Of a stretch of DNA of 64,000 nucleotides, positions 54,580-64,000 are shown piece by piece. Position numbers and translations under genes: made by a program. Position 1 is the stretch's first letter. Each line of letters begins with the position of its first letter. The notes below the pieces were generated by a model. The model saw only the letters and a list, made by a program, of their open reading frames with translations, ran no database searches and had not been told where the DNA came from. The DNA is from Nannochloris sp. 'desiccata' (lineage: Eukaryota; Chlorophyta; Trebouxiophyceae; Chlorellales; Chlorellaceae): contig JAGTXX020000002.1 in the NCBI GenBank assembly GCA_019044685.2, forward strand, positions 62,001 to 126,000, written 5' to 3'.

Positions 54580-55529
54580 ATGGATGCTGCAGGAGTAGAC
54601 GATCAAGGCAATGTATGTTCTTTAATGTCTCCATCAATTTTAAAAATTGCGATTGTAAACTTGAACGCATTTGTCCTTATATGCTTATTGACACTCGCCT
54701 AAAAACATCCATATAGTATATATCACCATGAACTAACCTCTTTTCTCTATTATTGCAGGTCTACGAGACACCAGAGGAACTCTGGGAAGCAATGTCCCGC
54801 CCCGCCCCGCGCAAAAAATCAAAAGCAAGTGAAGACGAGAGCACCCCTGTTTGGTATGAAGCTGCAGTCCAATACTGGGATAACCAAGCACCTACAGATG
54901 ACGGTGTTCTTGGTGGATATGGATTCGTGTCTGATATAGATGTCAGAGATTCTAGAATATTTTTAAATAAAGCAATGGGTCTCGTGCTCGCTGATGCAAA
55001 AGAAAATAAACGCACCTTGGTTGCACTAGATTGCGGTGCAGGTGTAGGGAGAGTATCTAGAGCGTTTTTACTACATCATTTTCAAGAAGTAGATCTTGTA
55101 GAACCTTCAGCTCACTTATTAGAAGCAGCAAAAAAAGATCTTTGGGGTCCCCAAAAAACATCATTCCCTGCTTCGCACCGTGCAGTTGGTTTTTTCCAAC
55201 AAGGATTAGAATCTTTTGCTCCAGAACCTAGTCGTTACGATGTAGTCTGGGTCCAATGGGCAATGCTGTATTTAAAAGACGAGGATGCTATTGCCTTTCT
55301 ACAGCGCTGTGCGGCTGTTCTCCGACCCGGCGGCATGATTTTTATCAAAGAGAATGTTTGCAATCAAGGTTTTATAGTAGATTCAGAAGACGCTTCTGTG
55401 ACCAGATCCCATGCATATAACGTAGAGTTGTTTACAAAGAGAGCTGGCTTGAAATTAGCGCATACAGCCCTTCAAAAGGACTTTCCCAAACAGCTATTCA
55501 AAGTGAGAATGTACGCATTGAAACCTTAG
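54580..55529 (+). CDS. NTMT1: N-terminal Xaa-Pro-Lys methyltransferase (NTMT1/Tae1 family)
   Basis: SAM-dependent enzyme that methylates the free alpha-amino group of proteins starting X-P-K, such as ribosomal proteins and histone-associated factors. Exons 54580-54612 and 54759-55529 (GTATGT to TTGCAG, phase 0) give 267 residues. The family-specific N-terminal part is VWYEAAVQYWDNQAPTDDGV with GGYGFVSDIDVRDSRIFLNK. The SAM site is LDCGAGVGRVSRAFL (about 101-115), then VDLVEPSAHLLEAAKK and VVWVQWAMLYLKDEDAIAFL, which contains the substrate-binding Trp-Gln-Trp pattern, and GGMIFIKENV with the catalytic-site Lys-Glu-Asn. These match NTMT1 well. A 54-residue linker near the start (RKKSKASEDES) is less conserved. 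Confidence 0.94.
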
Positions 55530-55714
55530 GCGACACTTTTTGTTTTATGAAATTGGTGTATCCAACTGTAACTACTTCAAATTCAAAATTCAGTTCACGC
55601 TCAACAAATAAGGAACCACTAAAGAATAGTATTACTGCTGCATGCTGCAAATTGTGTCTCCAGTAAGCAACTGAAGAGCGGAGAAAACGTGTAGACAACA
55701 CTCTTGTCATGTTT

Positions 55715-56942
55715 TCAATTTCCCGATGACCCTTGTTCTTCTTCCTCAAGCTCAGCCAAGGCCTTTGTTGCTAATCTCCCTACATACCACACAGCTATAC
55801 CACTTACGCCAGCAGCTAATGCCACCTGCCATGGCTGTACCATTCCTCCACTACCACCACCACCAGTAGCAACATCAGTTAAACCAAGCATAAGTTCCCG
55901 ACCATACGTACCTGCCGCCACATAAGCAAGTGTCCCTGGAAGCATCCCTACCCAAGAAGCTAATACGTACGACCCTAAATCAACAGAAGTCAATCCGTAC
56001 AAATAATTAGAGGCTGCAAGTGGTAATAGTGGAGATAATCTGAGTAACGCAACGACTCTGAATCCATCTTTGCCTATAGCTCGATCAATTGCCGCAAATT
56101 TAGGGTTCTTTTCAGCCCATGCTGCGATTTTGTCTCGTGCTATGTAGCGTGCAATTAAGAAAGCGCCGGTAGCTGCCATGGTCGCTGCGACAGATACAAC
56201 TGCGGTACCTGCACCGACACCGAATATGACCCCTGCTGTCATGGTCAACGGTATTGCTGGTACTGCAAAGAGTTCTAGCAAGGCATACACGCCAATGTAA
56301 GCGACGTAGCCAAGAGGTCCCCAATCGTCTACTAGTTGAATAAACAAGTCTAAAAATGATTTAATTTGATCTTTGAGTAGATATCCACCTGCAATGAGGA
56401 TTGCTAATCCACCTGCGACGCTTAAGGTGGCTATAAATTTGGCATTGCCATTGGAGCTGTCATCGTCACTGTTATTAGATTGTTGTGGTCTTTCCTTGAG
56501 TTTGTTCTTGTTGGTAGATCCGCTGTGTTTATTCTTGCCTATAGCATGCAGAGGAGCTAGTAAAAAAGGTCTTCGTATAGATCTAGAGACTCTAATGCTG
56601 CTGGAAATGCAACTTGCTGCTTGCTTGTGGTGGAGGGGAAAGGGTTGAAAAGCGGAAACATGATGATGTTGTTCTCCTTGAGCTGCTAAACGACCTAATT
56701 GCCGTATTCTAAGGAGTACATTCGTTGTGCTTGTGATGTTTGCAGATGTCATGGTAGTCTATAGAGCAAAGAAGAAAGGAGATACGGCAGGTCAATGGCT
56801 GTGTTTAGCCAGAAAAAGGATCGAATTTGCTTTCAAAAGGTCAGCCAGAAAAATGGTGCATTAAGCACTTTTGACAAGCAGTTGTATTTACCTGGATCCG
56901 TACTGTCCTCCCACTGGTGGGTGGCAATGATCTGGACGACAT
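55715..56942 (-). CDS. VTT-domain (TVP38/TMEM64/DedA) membrane protein, probably plastid-targeted
   Basis: Exon 56942-56892 joins 56758-55715 in phase 0 (GTAAATAC to CTATAG), adding MSSRSLPPTSGRTVRIQ to a protein of 364 residues; the ATG at 56752 is the alternative start. The first 100 residues are Ser/Arg-rich without acids (ISSSIRVSRSIRRPFLLAPL), fitting a plastid or mitochondrial presequence. The VTT core follows: a TM helix FIATLSVAGGLAILIAGGYL, AYIGVYALLELFAVPAIPLT, MTAGVIFGVGAGTAVVSVAA, the re-entrant region AATGAFLIARYIARD, FRVVALLRLSPLLPLAASNY and ASWVGMLPGTLAYVAAGTYG. The two re-entrant loops with Arg and Pro are the family mark; relatives act as lipid scramblases. Its role in a plastid envelope is inferred. 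Confidence 0.87.
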
Positions 56943-57784
56943 GTGCTTCCAATTCATTAAAATTTAGCAGATTGCAATTGCTTGGCTCTGGATAAAAATG
57001 AGTGTTATGGTGATATTAATAACAGCATAAAATCTACAGTTTTGATGTTTTTCTCTGCAAATAACAAAAGTGCTTATATTCCACGATGCGGAAGCTCTCT
57101 TTATCATCAATCAACTTTTGCCCTGCACCAATTGGCAAGCTAGCCATCCTCGGCAGAGAAGAAAAGATGGAATAACAATTAAAAAAAAATATTTAAAGTT
57201 CGAGTTTATCTCGCTTAATTTCTGGCGTCTTCACGGAGACTAGAAACACCGTGGGGCCGATTGGCTCGAATCTGGCCGAAAAACTTGTCAGAACTTAGAT
57301 CTAAAATTGTTGGAGTATGGTCCATGGGGCGCCAACAACCCGCCAGCCTGATCTAACTGGACGGATGCCACTGCACAAATGGCATTATAGAGTGTGGGCG
57401 CAGGGCGCTCGAAGCTGTTAAAATACTTGCAGAGGATCTGCAACGGTCGGTGTTCGGGGGCAAGTGTATGGAGAGAGGAATAGGCGTGAAACTGGCGATG
57501 GCTGCGGCTTGAGTACTGTGTTGGCGAATATAACTGCTTGAATATACTTGTTATCTGCTTAAAATTCATTGATTGTTGCTTTTCCATTTAAATAGGGGTG
57601 GCCTGAAGTCGCGCTGGCGGCTTCTCACGATCCCTTCAGTCACCCCCTTGGGGTTCTTTTATTTTATTTTATTTTATTTTATATTATTTTTTCCTGCCAA
57701 TGCCATGAATGGCAGTGCTGTCCAAGCTGATATATAAAGTAACGAATATTGTTTAAAAGAGCTATTTAATTTGATTAAAACTAT
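56943..57784. other. Intergenic region between two minus-strand genes
   Basis: 842 bases with the VTT gene promoter and the GT92 gene 3' UTR. An (ATTTT)n run lies at 57657-57690. A 99-codon ATG-started frame on the minus strand (57587-57288) shows no family features and is not called as a gene. Confidence 0.4.
57657..57690. repeat. (ATTTT)n microsatellite
   Basis: Five tandem ATTTT units followed by a degenerate sixth, in an AT-rich spacer. Confidence 0.8.
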
Positions 57785-58801
57785 CTAAAAGACATCAGGA
57801 TTCCTACTCAAACATTTTCCCACCCGTTTGCACACGTCCTTTGCTTCAGTGCATACCTCAGTCGCTGCCTGCTCTATCCTTTTAAAATACGTCCAATCTT
57901 TTCTATTCCCCATAGCACTTCCTCTCTGCATCTTTTCTCTATATTCCTCCTCAGATTTTGTCACGTAGTGATACAAAGCAAATTTTGGCGGTTGACGTTT
58001 TTCTACCCAATTTTTTCTTATGAGAGGATTTCTACCTCCCTCTATTCGATTTTTATCTGCATCTACTGCATATTTACCTTCTGTATATACAAAAGTATGT
58101 GGATCTGAGGTCGGATGTAGAGCATAGTTTGTATTAACTATAGTCTTGAACTCTTCATTATCTAGAAAATCCCATGTCGTGCACAGCGTGTAACTCGATA
58201 AGATGCTTTTTGAAGTGTTTTGTTCATGTTCTACAGGCTTAGTGATGTGCCCAGATGGGCCTACAACTCTCCATCCTACAGCAAGCCCACCATATTCTTC
58301 AAATCTTTCTAAAAATGAGGATAAACCTTCTTTCTCATCCGTAATCTTATGCATAATTTCCTCGTCCAGCGGGATGAGAAACTCGTCGACGTCCCAAAAG
58401 CCAACAAATGTGTGAAGTCCACGTGCACTTTCTAAACATGCATCATATAGTTTGACTTGTAGTAAATTTATCGTTCTAGGAGTGACTCTTGGTAGGGAAT
58501 AGAACTCGACTTGCCCGGTGGCGACATAATCTGCAATTGCTGTTGTGATTAAATGTGGTTGAGGGTCGTCTGTGTCCATTAAATAGATTTTATTAATACC
58601 TAGAGCGGTGTGATATTCTACCCATTGTCTGATGTTGTCAGGGGTATCTTTGACAGCCGCACAGAGGGCGAAATAGGCTTGAGAACTAGGCGTTGTTCTT
58701 GCAGAGGCGGTGGTGGCGCCGTGAGGCTTGATGCCGCTTGAGATGGGTAGTAGCAGTGCCAGGTGAGCTGCTAGCACAATTATTAAAGGTGTTTGAATCA
58801 T
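57785..58801 (-). CDS. GT92-like glycosyltransferase (DUF23 type), secretory
   Basis: Single exon, 338 residues. A signal peptide or anchor opens the protein (MIQTPLIIVLAAHLALLLPI). The catalytic domain shows the family blocks: FALCAAVKDTPDNIRQWVEY, HTALGINKIYLMDTDDPQPH, VEFYSLPRVTPRTINLLQVK, YDACLESARGLHTFVGFWDV with the metal-binding Asp-x-Asp in DVDEFLIPLD, and GGLAVGWRVVGPSGH. Later NPLIRKNWVEKRQPPKFALY HYVTKSEEEYREK matches the acceptor side. GT92 enzymes add galactose to cell-surface glycans in the Golgi of plants and animals. Donor and acceptor cannot be fixed here; the exact family could be a neighbour of GT92 (Glyco_tranf_2_4). Confidence 0.85.
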   Translation of the reverse strand: MIQTPLIIVLAAHLALLLPISSGIKPHGATTASARTTPSSQAYFALCAAVKDTPDNIRQWVEYHTALGINKIYLMDTDDPQPHLITTAIADYVATGQVEFYSLPRVTPRTINLLQVKLYDACLESARGLHTFVGFWDVDEFLIPLDEEIMHKITDEKEGLSSFLERFEEYGGLAVGWRVVGPSGHITKPVEHEQNTSKSILSSYTLCTTWDFLDNEEFKTIVNTNYALHPTSDPHTFVYTEGKYAVDADKNRIEGGRNPLIRKNWVEKRQPPKFALYHYVTKSEEEYREKMQRGSAMGNRKDWTYFKRIEQAATEVCTEAKDVCKRVGKCLSRNPDVF

Positions 58802-59170
58802 CTTTATTCCACTCTAAGTTGTGCTAGGAGAGCACAGCATTGGAAAAGAGCACGTTTCGAAACCAGAATGCTAGATCACTTCTGAGAGTTTTTCTGCCAT
58901 TAGGGCGACAGCATCTTGCCGGTATATTCAGAAAAATTCAAAAAACGATTTGAACATCAAAAATAATAACATCATTCTTCTCAGCCTAAGCAGCCTAAGC
59001 GTTTTGACGAGTTTTTGGTTCAGCAGCCCTGCTCAAAAGTTTGCTTCTTTCGTCAATTTATTACATCAACTGTGACATAATTAAATTCCGATAGTTATTA
59101 CCTTCTGATAAGAACTGCCGCAGCTGGGCCTGGACTTGGATTCCCGACCAAATCAGTGGCGATTAATAGA
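58802..59170. promoter_or_regulatory. Divergent intergenic region GT92 / DUF1365 gene
   Basis: 369 bases with both promoters. A direct repeat CAGCCTAAG occurs at 58982-59000. Nothing else was recognised. Confidence 0.35.
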
Positions 59171-60208
59171 ATGTTGAGCAAAGATGCGTTCATATTCTTT
59201 GCTCAGGGCGCATCTGTCCTCTGCACATTCTACTGGTCGGTTCTATGTGCACTAGCCTACACCCCATATGCTCTGCTGCGCATCACGTTCCGCAATCTAT
59301 TCTCCAAGTTGGGCCTCATCTCTGGCACCCCCTGTGCCACCGCCACCGACTTTTCGTTTCCTGGCAGTGGCGCAGCATTCTACAAAGGAATGGTGATGCA
59401 CAGTAGAAAGAAACCCAAAGAAAATAGCTTCGTCTATCCTGTCAGAATGGCCCTTATCAACCTAGACTCACCACCAAGCTGGTGGAAACCCGGCGCTGGG
59501 GACACATTAACTGCCGACGAAGCTCGTAGCACAGCAGGCACAGCAGGACCTGTCCATCTCCTCACCCATCCACCTTCAGCAGGCTATACACAAAACCCTA
59601 TCTCTGTCTACTATTGCTGTGGGGGAAAGTCAACCCAAACAAAAGTCCAAAGAGAAGATGAAGGAAGAAAGCAAACCTCCTCCTTGGTGATAGAAAAATG
59701 TTTAGCAGAGGTTACCAACACACCCTGGGGCGAACGAGTCACCTTCGCCTTCCTCCCAGCTGGCCCAACTAACAATTCTACTGCTAACGGCCAAAATATT
59801 CCTAAAGCACTCCACGTATCACCTCTCATGGACATGACAAGCACCTGGACGGTGAAAGCACCACCACCGTCATCTACAAAAATATATCTATCAGTTGCGT
59901 CCACCCACCCTGAATATGGCGATTACTTCATAGCTGCACTCGATGCAAAGTTAGACACCACTGCACCTGCTTTACCGAATGAAACAGCTTCGGTAACTAC
60001 TTTATTACAGTATGGTTTTCAGCCACAGCGGGTGGCGTTTTGGATTTACTGGCAAGCAGTGGTGTTATTGTGGAAAGGGGTGAAGTTCTTTCCTCCGCCA
60101 GCGTCACAGGAGTATAAAGAGAAGTTAGAGAAAGCGTCAGTGCATCCAAAGACCGGGGATGGGAGGTATTTTGTATGGAGAAGAGCTCAAGGATGGCCGT
60201 GGCGGTAA
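59171..60208 (+). CDS. DUF1365-family protein
   Basis: Single exon of 345 residues from the first ATG (59171; an in-frame GTG at 59156 would add five residues). The N terminus has a TM helix (AFIFFAQGASVLCTFYWSVL). The DUF1365 pattern follows: FYKGMVMHSRKKPKENSFVY and PVRMALINLD, then TQNPISVYYCCGG, CLAEVTNTPWGERVTFAFLP with the characteristic E-V-x-N-T-P-W-G-E-R, and KALHVSPLMDMTSTWTVKAP. The C terminus FWIYWQAVVLLWKGVKFFPP carries a hydrophobic region. In bacteria DUF1365 genes sit beside cyclopropane-fatty-acid synthase and amine-oxidase genes, suggesting a role in lipid modification; here the neighbours give no such link. The biochemical activity is unknown. Confidence 0.85.
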   Translation: MLSKDAFIFFAQGASVLCTFYWSVLCALAYTPYALLRITFRNLFSKLGLISGTPCATATDFSFPGSGAAFYKGMVMHSRKKPKENSFVYPVRMALINLDSPPSWWKPGAGDTLTADEARSTAGTAGPVHLLTHPPSAGYTQNPISVYYCCGGKSTQTKVQREDEGRKQTSSLVIEKCLAEVTNTPWGERVTFAFLPAGPTNNSTANGQNIPKALHVSPLMDMTSTWTVKAPPPSSTKIYLSVASTHPEYGDYFIAALDAKLDTTAPALPNETASVTTLLQYGFQPQRVAFWIYWQAVVLLWKGVKFFPPPASQEYKEKLEKASVHPKTGDGRYFVWRRAQGWPWR

Positions 60209-61462
60209 AAATATGTTTTTAATTTTTATAAGAAACAAACAATTTAGGTTGGGAGATTGAATTTTGAGTCTGGTATCATGTAGAGAAATTGGGGATGGCT
60301 TCTTGTCACACTGCCTCGTGCCACAATGACTCCGCTTGAAGACAACCTGCAACTTGCCCCATCCGGCCAAAAGCATGGAGGAGCTCTTGCTGCCTCTGCT
60401 GCAACTACTATATACGCTGACATGCCTTGCATTTCCTGCAGACGTTCTCCATGCTGCTTCAGACGCGTAACACCTCTTCTTGCCACTGATCTTGGCCTCC
60501 TCCGGGTAGATCAGATGCACCAGAATGTGGGAGCCTGGTTGTTTCAGTTAGAAAAATTGGTCTGCATAACGTATAATCGAATTATAAGTTGGATCTATAT
60601 TCTGTAAAAGGTATCAAAATGCTTATAGAGCCAGAACAGGCAACTTTGTCCAGATGGTGGTTGAGCATGGCTCAAGGTACGGGCTGCACAGCTTACAGGA
60701 AGCTTATGCGCCGCAACCCTATACTCGCATGATTGCTTAAATTTCATATCTAGGCGGAACTCAATGCCACCTGGACTCAAAACGGGTTTTACTTTCTACA
60801 GATTATTTATAATTTGCGATGATCAGTGCTTCTATATGGAGCTAATCTGCGGAGAGTACGCGGACAAATAATAATATTTGAGGGGTCTTGAAAACATCTA
60901 TAACTTTACATAAGTCCAATACACGGGTTTTAGGCCGTAAAAGCCCCAAACATTTTCCCTGCTTTGGTCGAAATCACAGCAGCAGAAAAAAATGTGTGGG
61001 GTTGGGCCTGCCCACAGATGCAGATTTCGATTAGATGACTTGACAGGCAAGACATCATGGCGGCCATCTTGCCTGTTGAAAAGGCAGTAGAGGGGCGCGT
61101 GAATGTTTTAGCATTTCCTTTTACTTTTGAGTACAGATTGGAAACAACTAACTTGAGCCCTACGTGTTTATAGCAGGGTTGACCTGTATATTTAAGGAAT
61201 TTTGTTTACCTAATCTGATTTTCAAAGTTGCATTGCCTGGGCCTAAAAAACAGTATCTGCAATGTTGTAGCCCTACTCTCTTCCTTTAAAATCTCTAGAG
61301 GTGGGCTCAATAATCGAGACCTTGAGAACAAGGCAAAGAATATGCAAGAGCACAGAGTCCTTACTAAGTTAGAAGTGGTCCTGCCTCTCTCTTTGTCTGT
61401 GTTTAGCTGTTGATAGTGTCTGGAAAACACACCGCAGGTGGTTGAAATCTAGAGATCAATTT
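60209..61462. other. Intergenic region with gene-like remnants and hairpins
   Basis: 1254 bases. On the minus strand at about 60530-60260 two overlapping frames read somewhat like protein (LIYPEEAKISGKKRCYASEA and RRGVTRLKQHGERLQEMQGM), with different frames and no splice signals that unite them; a decayed gene is possible. At 60840-61200 two inverted repeats occur. The promoter and perhaps a 5' exon of the next gene lie at the right end. Confidence 0.35.
61043..61076. repeat. Perfect 10-base inverted repeat
   Basis: ACAGGCAAGA (61043-61052) and TCTTGCCTGT (61067-61076) pair completely around a 14-base spacer with ATGGC and GGCCAT. A smaller TGTGGG/CCCACA pair lies about 50 bases to the left. 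Confidence 0.6.
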
Positions 61463-62236
61463 ATGAAGAACAATTATAGCGGGGGTTCGATGCCCGGGGG
61501 TTCTTGGAAGACCAGCCCTTTTCTAGGCAACGATCCCCCATTCGAATTGAGCCCTCAACATTTTAGCGAGCTTGCTTCTGAGCTACACGTCACAGAAGCA
61601 CAGCAGCGAATGAGCATGGATGTTTCCCTTAACTTGAGCCACCCTAGTTTGAACATCGGCACCGCTCCTCCTGCAAGACATTCTCTTCCAAACACCGCCA
61701 CCACCAACCCCCTGCTGCCGTCTCATCCTGCTGGACGACACAATCAACAACCTCAACGACAGCAAGGCGTCGGTAGTGGTCCTGGTCCAGATCAAGTTGC
61801 TGCACAAATTAGTCGTCTGTACAACCACATGTTGCTCCAATTGCCTTCTGAGGTCCAGCACCGCACGCAACATCATCTCATCTTGAGAACAGCCAACGTC
61901 AGCAAGTCGGGCGTCCCAGTGCAACAAGCAACAATGTTAGTACAGCAAGAGCTGCTACCTCTAATGCAGCAAGCATTTATGCGTCTCCAGGAAGCAGGAG
62001 CAATAGATCCTGCAGCTACAAACCCTGTTACTAATGTAGGGGTTGGACAAATAGGCAGTACGAGTGGCACCAATCTTGTTGGCGCAGGAGCGAGGGCTGC
62101 CCCACTGAGTACGAGTGCAATGACTAGTTTAGCGGCAGGTAAAGCTGCAGCTGCTCCTGCTATAGCTGCGACCGAAGCTGTTATTCAGCGCCACCGTGGT
62201 AGACAGGAGCTTGTACGACAACAGCAGCAGCAGCAG

Positions 62237-62271
<35 letters not shown>

Positions 62272-63769
62272 GCAGCAGCAACACCAGCAACAGCAAGCTG
62301 AATGGCAACAAGCTGCATTAATCCAACAACAGCAGCAACGCATCCAGAAGCTTCAAGCAATGCAAGCTGTACACATGCGACAGCAACTAAAGTTACAGCA
62401 ACAACAGCAGCAGCAGCAGCAACAGTTGGCAACTGGCATTGGAAATAAGGGCGGTGCTTTTGCCTCTGCAGCTGCAGCTCAAGCTGCAGTTGGTGCTTTC
62501 ACTGGCCCAAAGCCTTTCCCTAAGGAAGGACCCGCACAGGGCTTATGGCATGAAATGATGGCTGGACCTACATCTAACAACAACCCATTAATCACAGCAG
62601 GGCACCCACCGGCAGCGGCAGCGGTGGGCAACATGCATAGCAACAACAAAATTCATAATATGAATAAAAACCAACGTAGTTACAATGACATCGCCCCAGA
62701 AGATCTTGACACCGATCTTCTTACTGCTACTCATGGGTATACCCTTCAACAAAAGAGGCAACGAAATGATGATGGAACCACTACGGTTACGATAAATGGC
62801 GGGAGGGATCAGTTAATAGATCAATGGAGTGACTTATTTGAAAGACCACGTGGTACTATGAATGCCAGTTGTATGAATAACAGCAACCAAGTTAATTATA
62901 ATGGTACGACGAATCAGCAGGATATCAATGGTATTGTGAATGGCAGTGAAAATTATGTCGCATACCCCGCCATTAATTTCGATATGAACCCCAATGCAAA
63001 TGCTTCTGGTCAGCTGCTGCAGAACGCAGTTAGTAAGGATGCAGCAGTCGGCATCACTGCCGTCTCTCGTGGGAAAGCAGCAGCAGCAAAGATGCAAGCG
63101 AAAGAAGCAACCCAGAGGTATTCATGGACTGCGGGCATGTTGAATGAAATCTTTATACCGACGCCTGTAGATACAACTGGTCTGTTGAAACAAGAACAAA
63201 AGAATGCGTTGACTACTGCTAAAAGAGACAACATGCCAGCTTCTACTTCTGATGGTGGTGATGGGGGCGGTGGCGGTGATGGGGGCGGGGGCGGTGGTGG
63301 CGGTGGCGGTGGTGGTGGTGGTGGAGGAAACAGCAACAGGTGCAGTGAGTTTCCAGTAGAGCCACTGCAATCTTTCGTTGCTACACAAAGTAATGGAGCC
63401 TACCGCCACCACCAACCGGAGCACGGTACTGAGGGGCAGATAATGCTGGCTGTTGCTGCCCAAAGAATACATCAAGGCGTCGTCCTTCCAGCCACCACCA
63501 GCGAGGGTAGCAATGCCAACGCCAATATTGCTGTTCCTATGAAACAGCAGAAAGAAGACACTAATTTAACGAATACCAGGGTCAATTCTGATATTCTTAT
63601 TGTTCCTGTATCTATGACAGTTACTAAATTACAACTGGCTAGTACAAATACACCAGAGAGCCACGCTGCGGCGGCGGCAGCACCAGCCTCTAAAGTGACG
63701 GAACAAGAGCTTTTTGGATTAAATAATGAACCTCCGCTGCAATTAGGCAACTCCATCTCCACAGAATAA
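61463..63769 (+). CDS. Poly-Gln and poly-Gly rich protein, possible transcription cofactor
   Basis: Not recognised. One exon, 768 residues from the first ATG at 61463; the open frame goes up to a TTG at 61442 and a possible acceptor (CCGCAG at 61435-61440), so an upstream exon is possible. The N-terminal part has short ordered motifs (FELSPQHFSELASELHVTEA) and a helical segment of about 60 residues, QVAAQISRLYNHMLLQLPSE and QQATMLVQQELLPLMQQAFM, which looks like a small bundle. Then a long Gln tract coded by mixed CAG/CAA codons, an Asn-rich middle, a run of Gly coded by GGT/GGC, and a low-complexity tail. The layout is that of nuclear regulators or RNA-granule proteins. No DNA-binding domain is visible. 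Confidence 0.7.
62219..62297. repeat. CAG/CAA repeat coding poly-Gln
   Basis: A run of about 22 glutamine codons, mixed CAG and CAA, followed by a His and four more. Mixed codons slow expansion compared with pure CAG. Confidence 0.85.
63251..63328. repeat. GGT/GGC repeat coding poly-Gly
   Basis: About 25 codons, mostly GGT, GGC and GGG with Asp interruptions, in the same gene. Confidence 0.8.
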
Positions 63770-64000
63770 AATAATACTCGGAAAAAAAGAAACTGTTTCA
63801 ACGGGTTTGGCAGTTTTCTAGATTTCTCTCAACTAACCAATACTCGGATCAAAATAAGTATACAGTTAAACAACGATGGGTTAATAATACAAGCAAATTA
63901 GCAATAACTAAAGACGGCAACTTCTTTTTTTTCTTCTTTATGGGTCTAATCTTTATATATCCTGGTAATTATCAAAACTAAATATATACCATTCCATTAA
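63770..64000. other. 3' flank of last gene
   Basis: 231 AT-rich bases with the 3' UTR of the polyQ gene. No other feature is visible up to the window edge. Confidence 0.4.

Noticed and set aside
57288..57587. 99-codon ATG-started frame on the minus strand
   Set aside because: No family features, no codon-usage support and not linked to splice sites; treated as chance.
61479..61500. GGTTCGATGCC resembling a tRNA B box
   Set aside because: No acceptor stem, D arm or anticodon arm can be built upstream, and the bases code for the start of the polyQ protein.
1..64000. CRISPR arrays, rRNA genes and bacterial-type operons
   Set aside because: None seen; intron-rich eukaryotic genes fill the window and no regularly spaced direct repeats occur.

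Overview
The window is nuclear DNA of a single-celled or simple photosynthetic eukaryote, most likely an alga. Genes lie on both strands. Most are interrupted by short introns (about 50-200 bases, GT-AG with one GC-AG), many neighbours are only 60-500 bases apart, and the proteins are eukaryotic housekeeping types (proteasome, ESCRT, Mediator, SNARE, peroxisome import). A plastid is indicated by a PSA2-like DnaJ zinc-finger protein with a two-part thylakoid-lumen targeting region. A HYLS1-like centriolar protein suggests a flagellated stage. Long CAG/GCN/GGT-coded homopolymers recur in the regulatory proteins. I cannot name the lineage: the gene set fits an ochrophyte or another secondary alga at least as well as a green alga.

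Layout. 1-8.3 kb: TRM11 tRNA methyltransferase subunit (minus, cut by the window edge), ubiquitin-activating enzyme UBA1 (plus), a beta-carbonic anhydrase (minus) and an orphan protein (minus). 8.6-16.2 kb: a disordered orphan, a TDRD3/RMI1-like OB-fold RGG protein, a four-TM protein with a PGAYPPP tail, a TLC-domain protein and an ankyrin-TPR protein. 16.4-23.8 kb: mismatch-repair MLH1, an NT-C2 coiled-coil protein and a GUP1-like MBOAT. 24-29.3 kb: a small coiled-coil protein, PCID2/Thp1 (TREX-2), an NTF2-fold protein, HYLS1-like and a Bet1-like SNARE. 29.4-35.2 kb: a CYP7/CYP8-like P450, a decayed hAT transposase, uracil phosphoribosyltransferase and a thioredoxin-reductase-like flavoprotein. 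35.3-45.9 kb: MED10, an orphan, a TSO1/LIN54-type CXC protein, PSA2-like and a PPR protein. 46.4-52.4 kb: proteasome ATPase RPT6, PEX19 and a bZIP/AT-hook factor. 53.7-64 kb: VPS28, the N-terminal methyltransferase NTMT1, a VTT-domain membrane protein, a GT92-like glycosyltransferase, a DUF1365 protein and a polyQ/polyG protein.

There is no operon-like grouping; neighbours share intergenic promoters rather than pathways. All exon joins below were made by hand from splice signals, reading frame and family conservation, and no transcript evidence was available. Several proteins gain upstream exons that a simple ORF scan misses (UBA1, VTT protein, PEX19, MED10, Bet1, CXC protein, TDRD3-like). 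I found no CRISPR array, no rRNA, no convincing tRNA and no clear new multi-gene system. The points most worth a second look are the CYP7-like P450, the HYLS1-like protein, the hAT relic and some structured intergenic segments.
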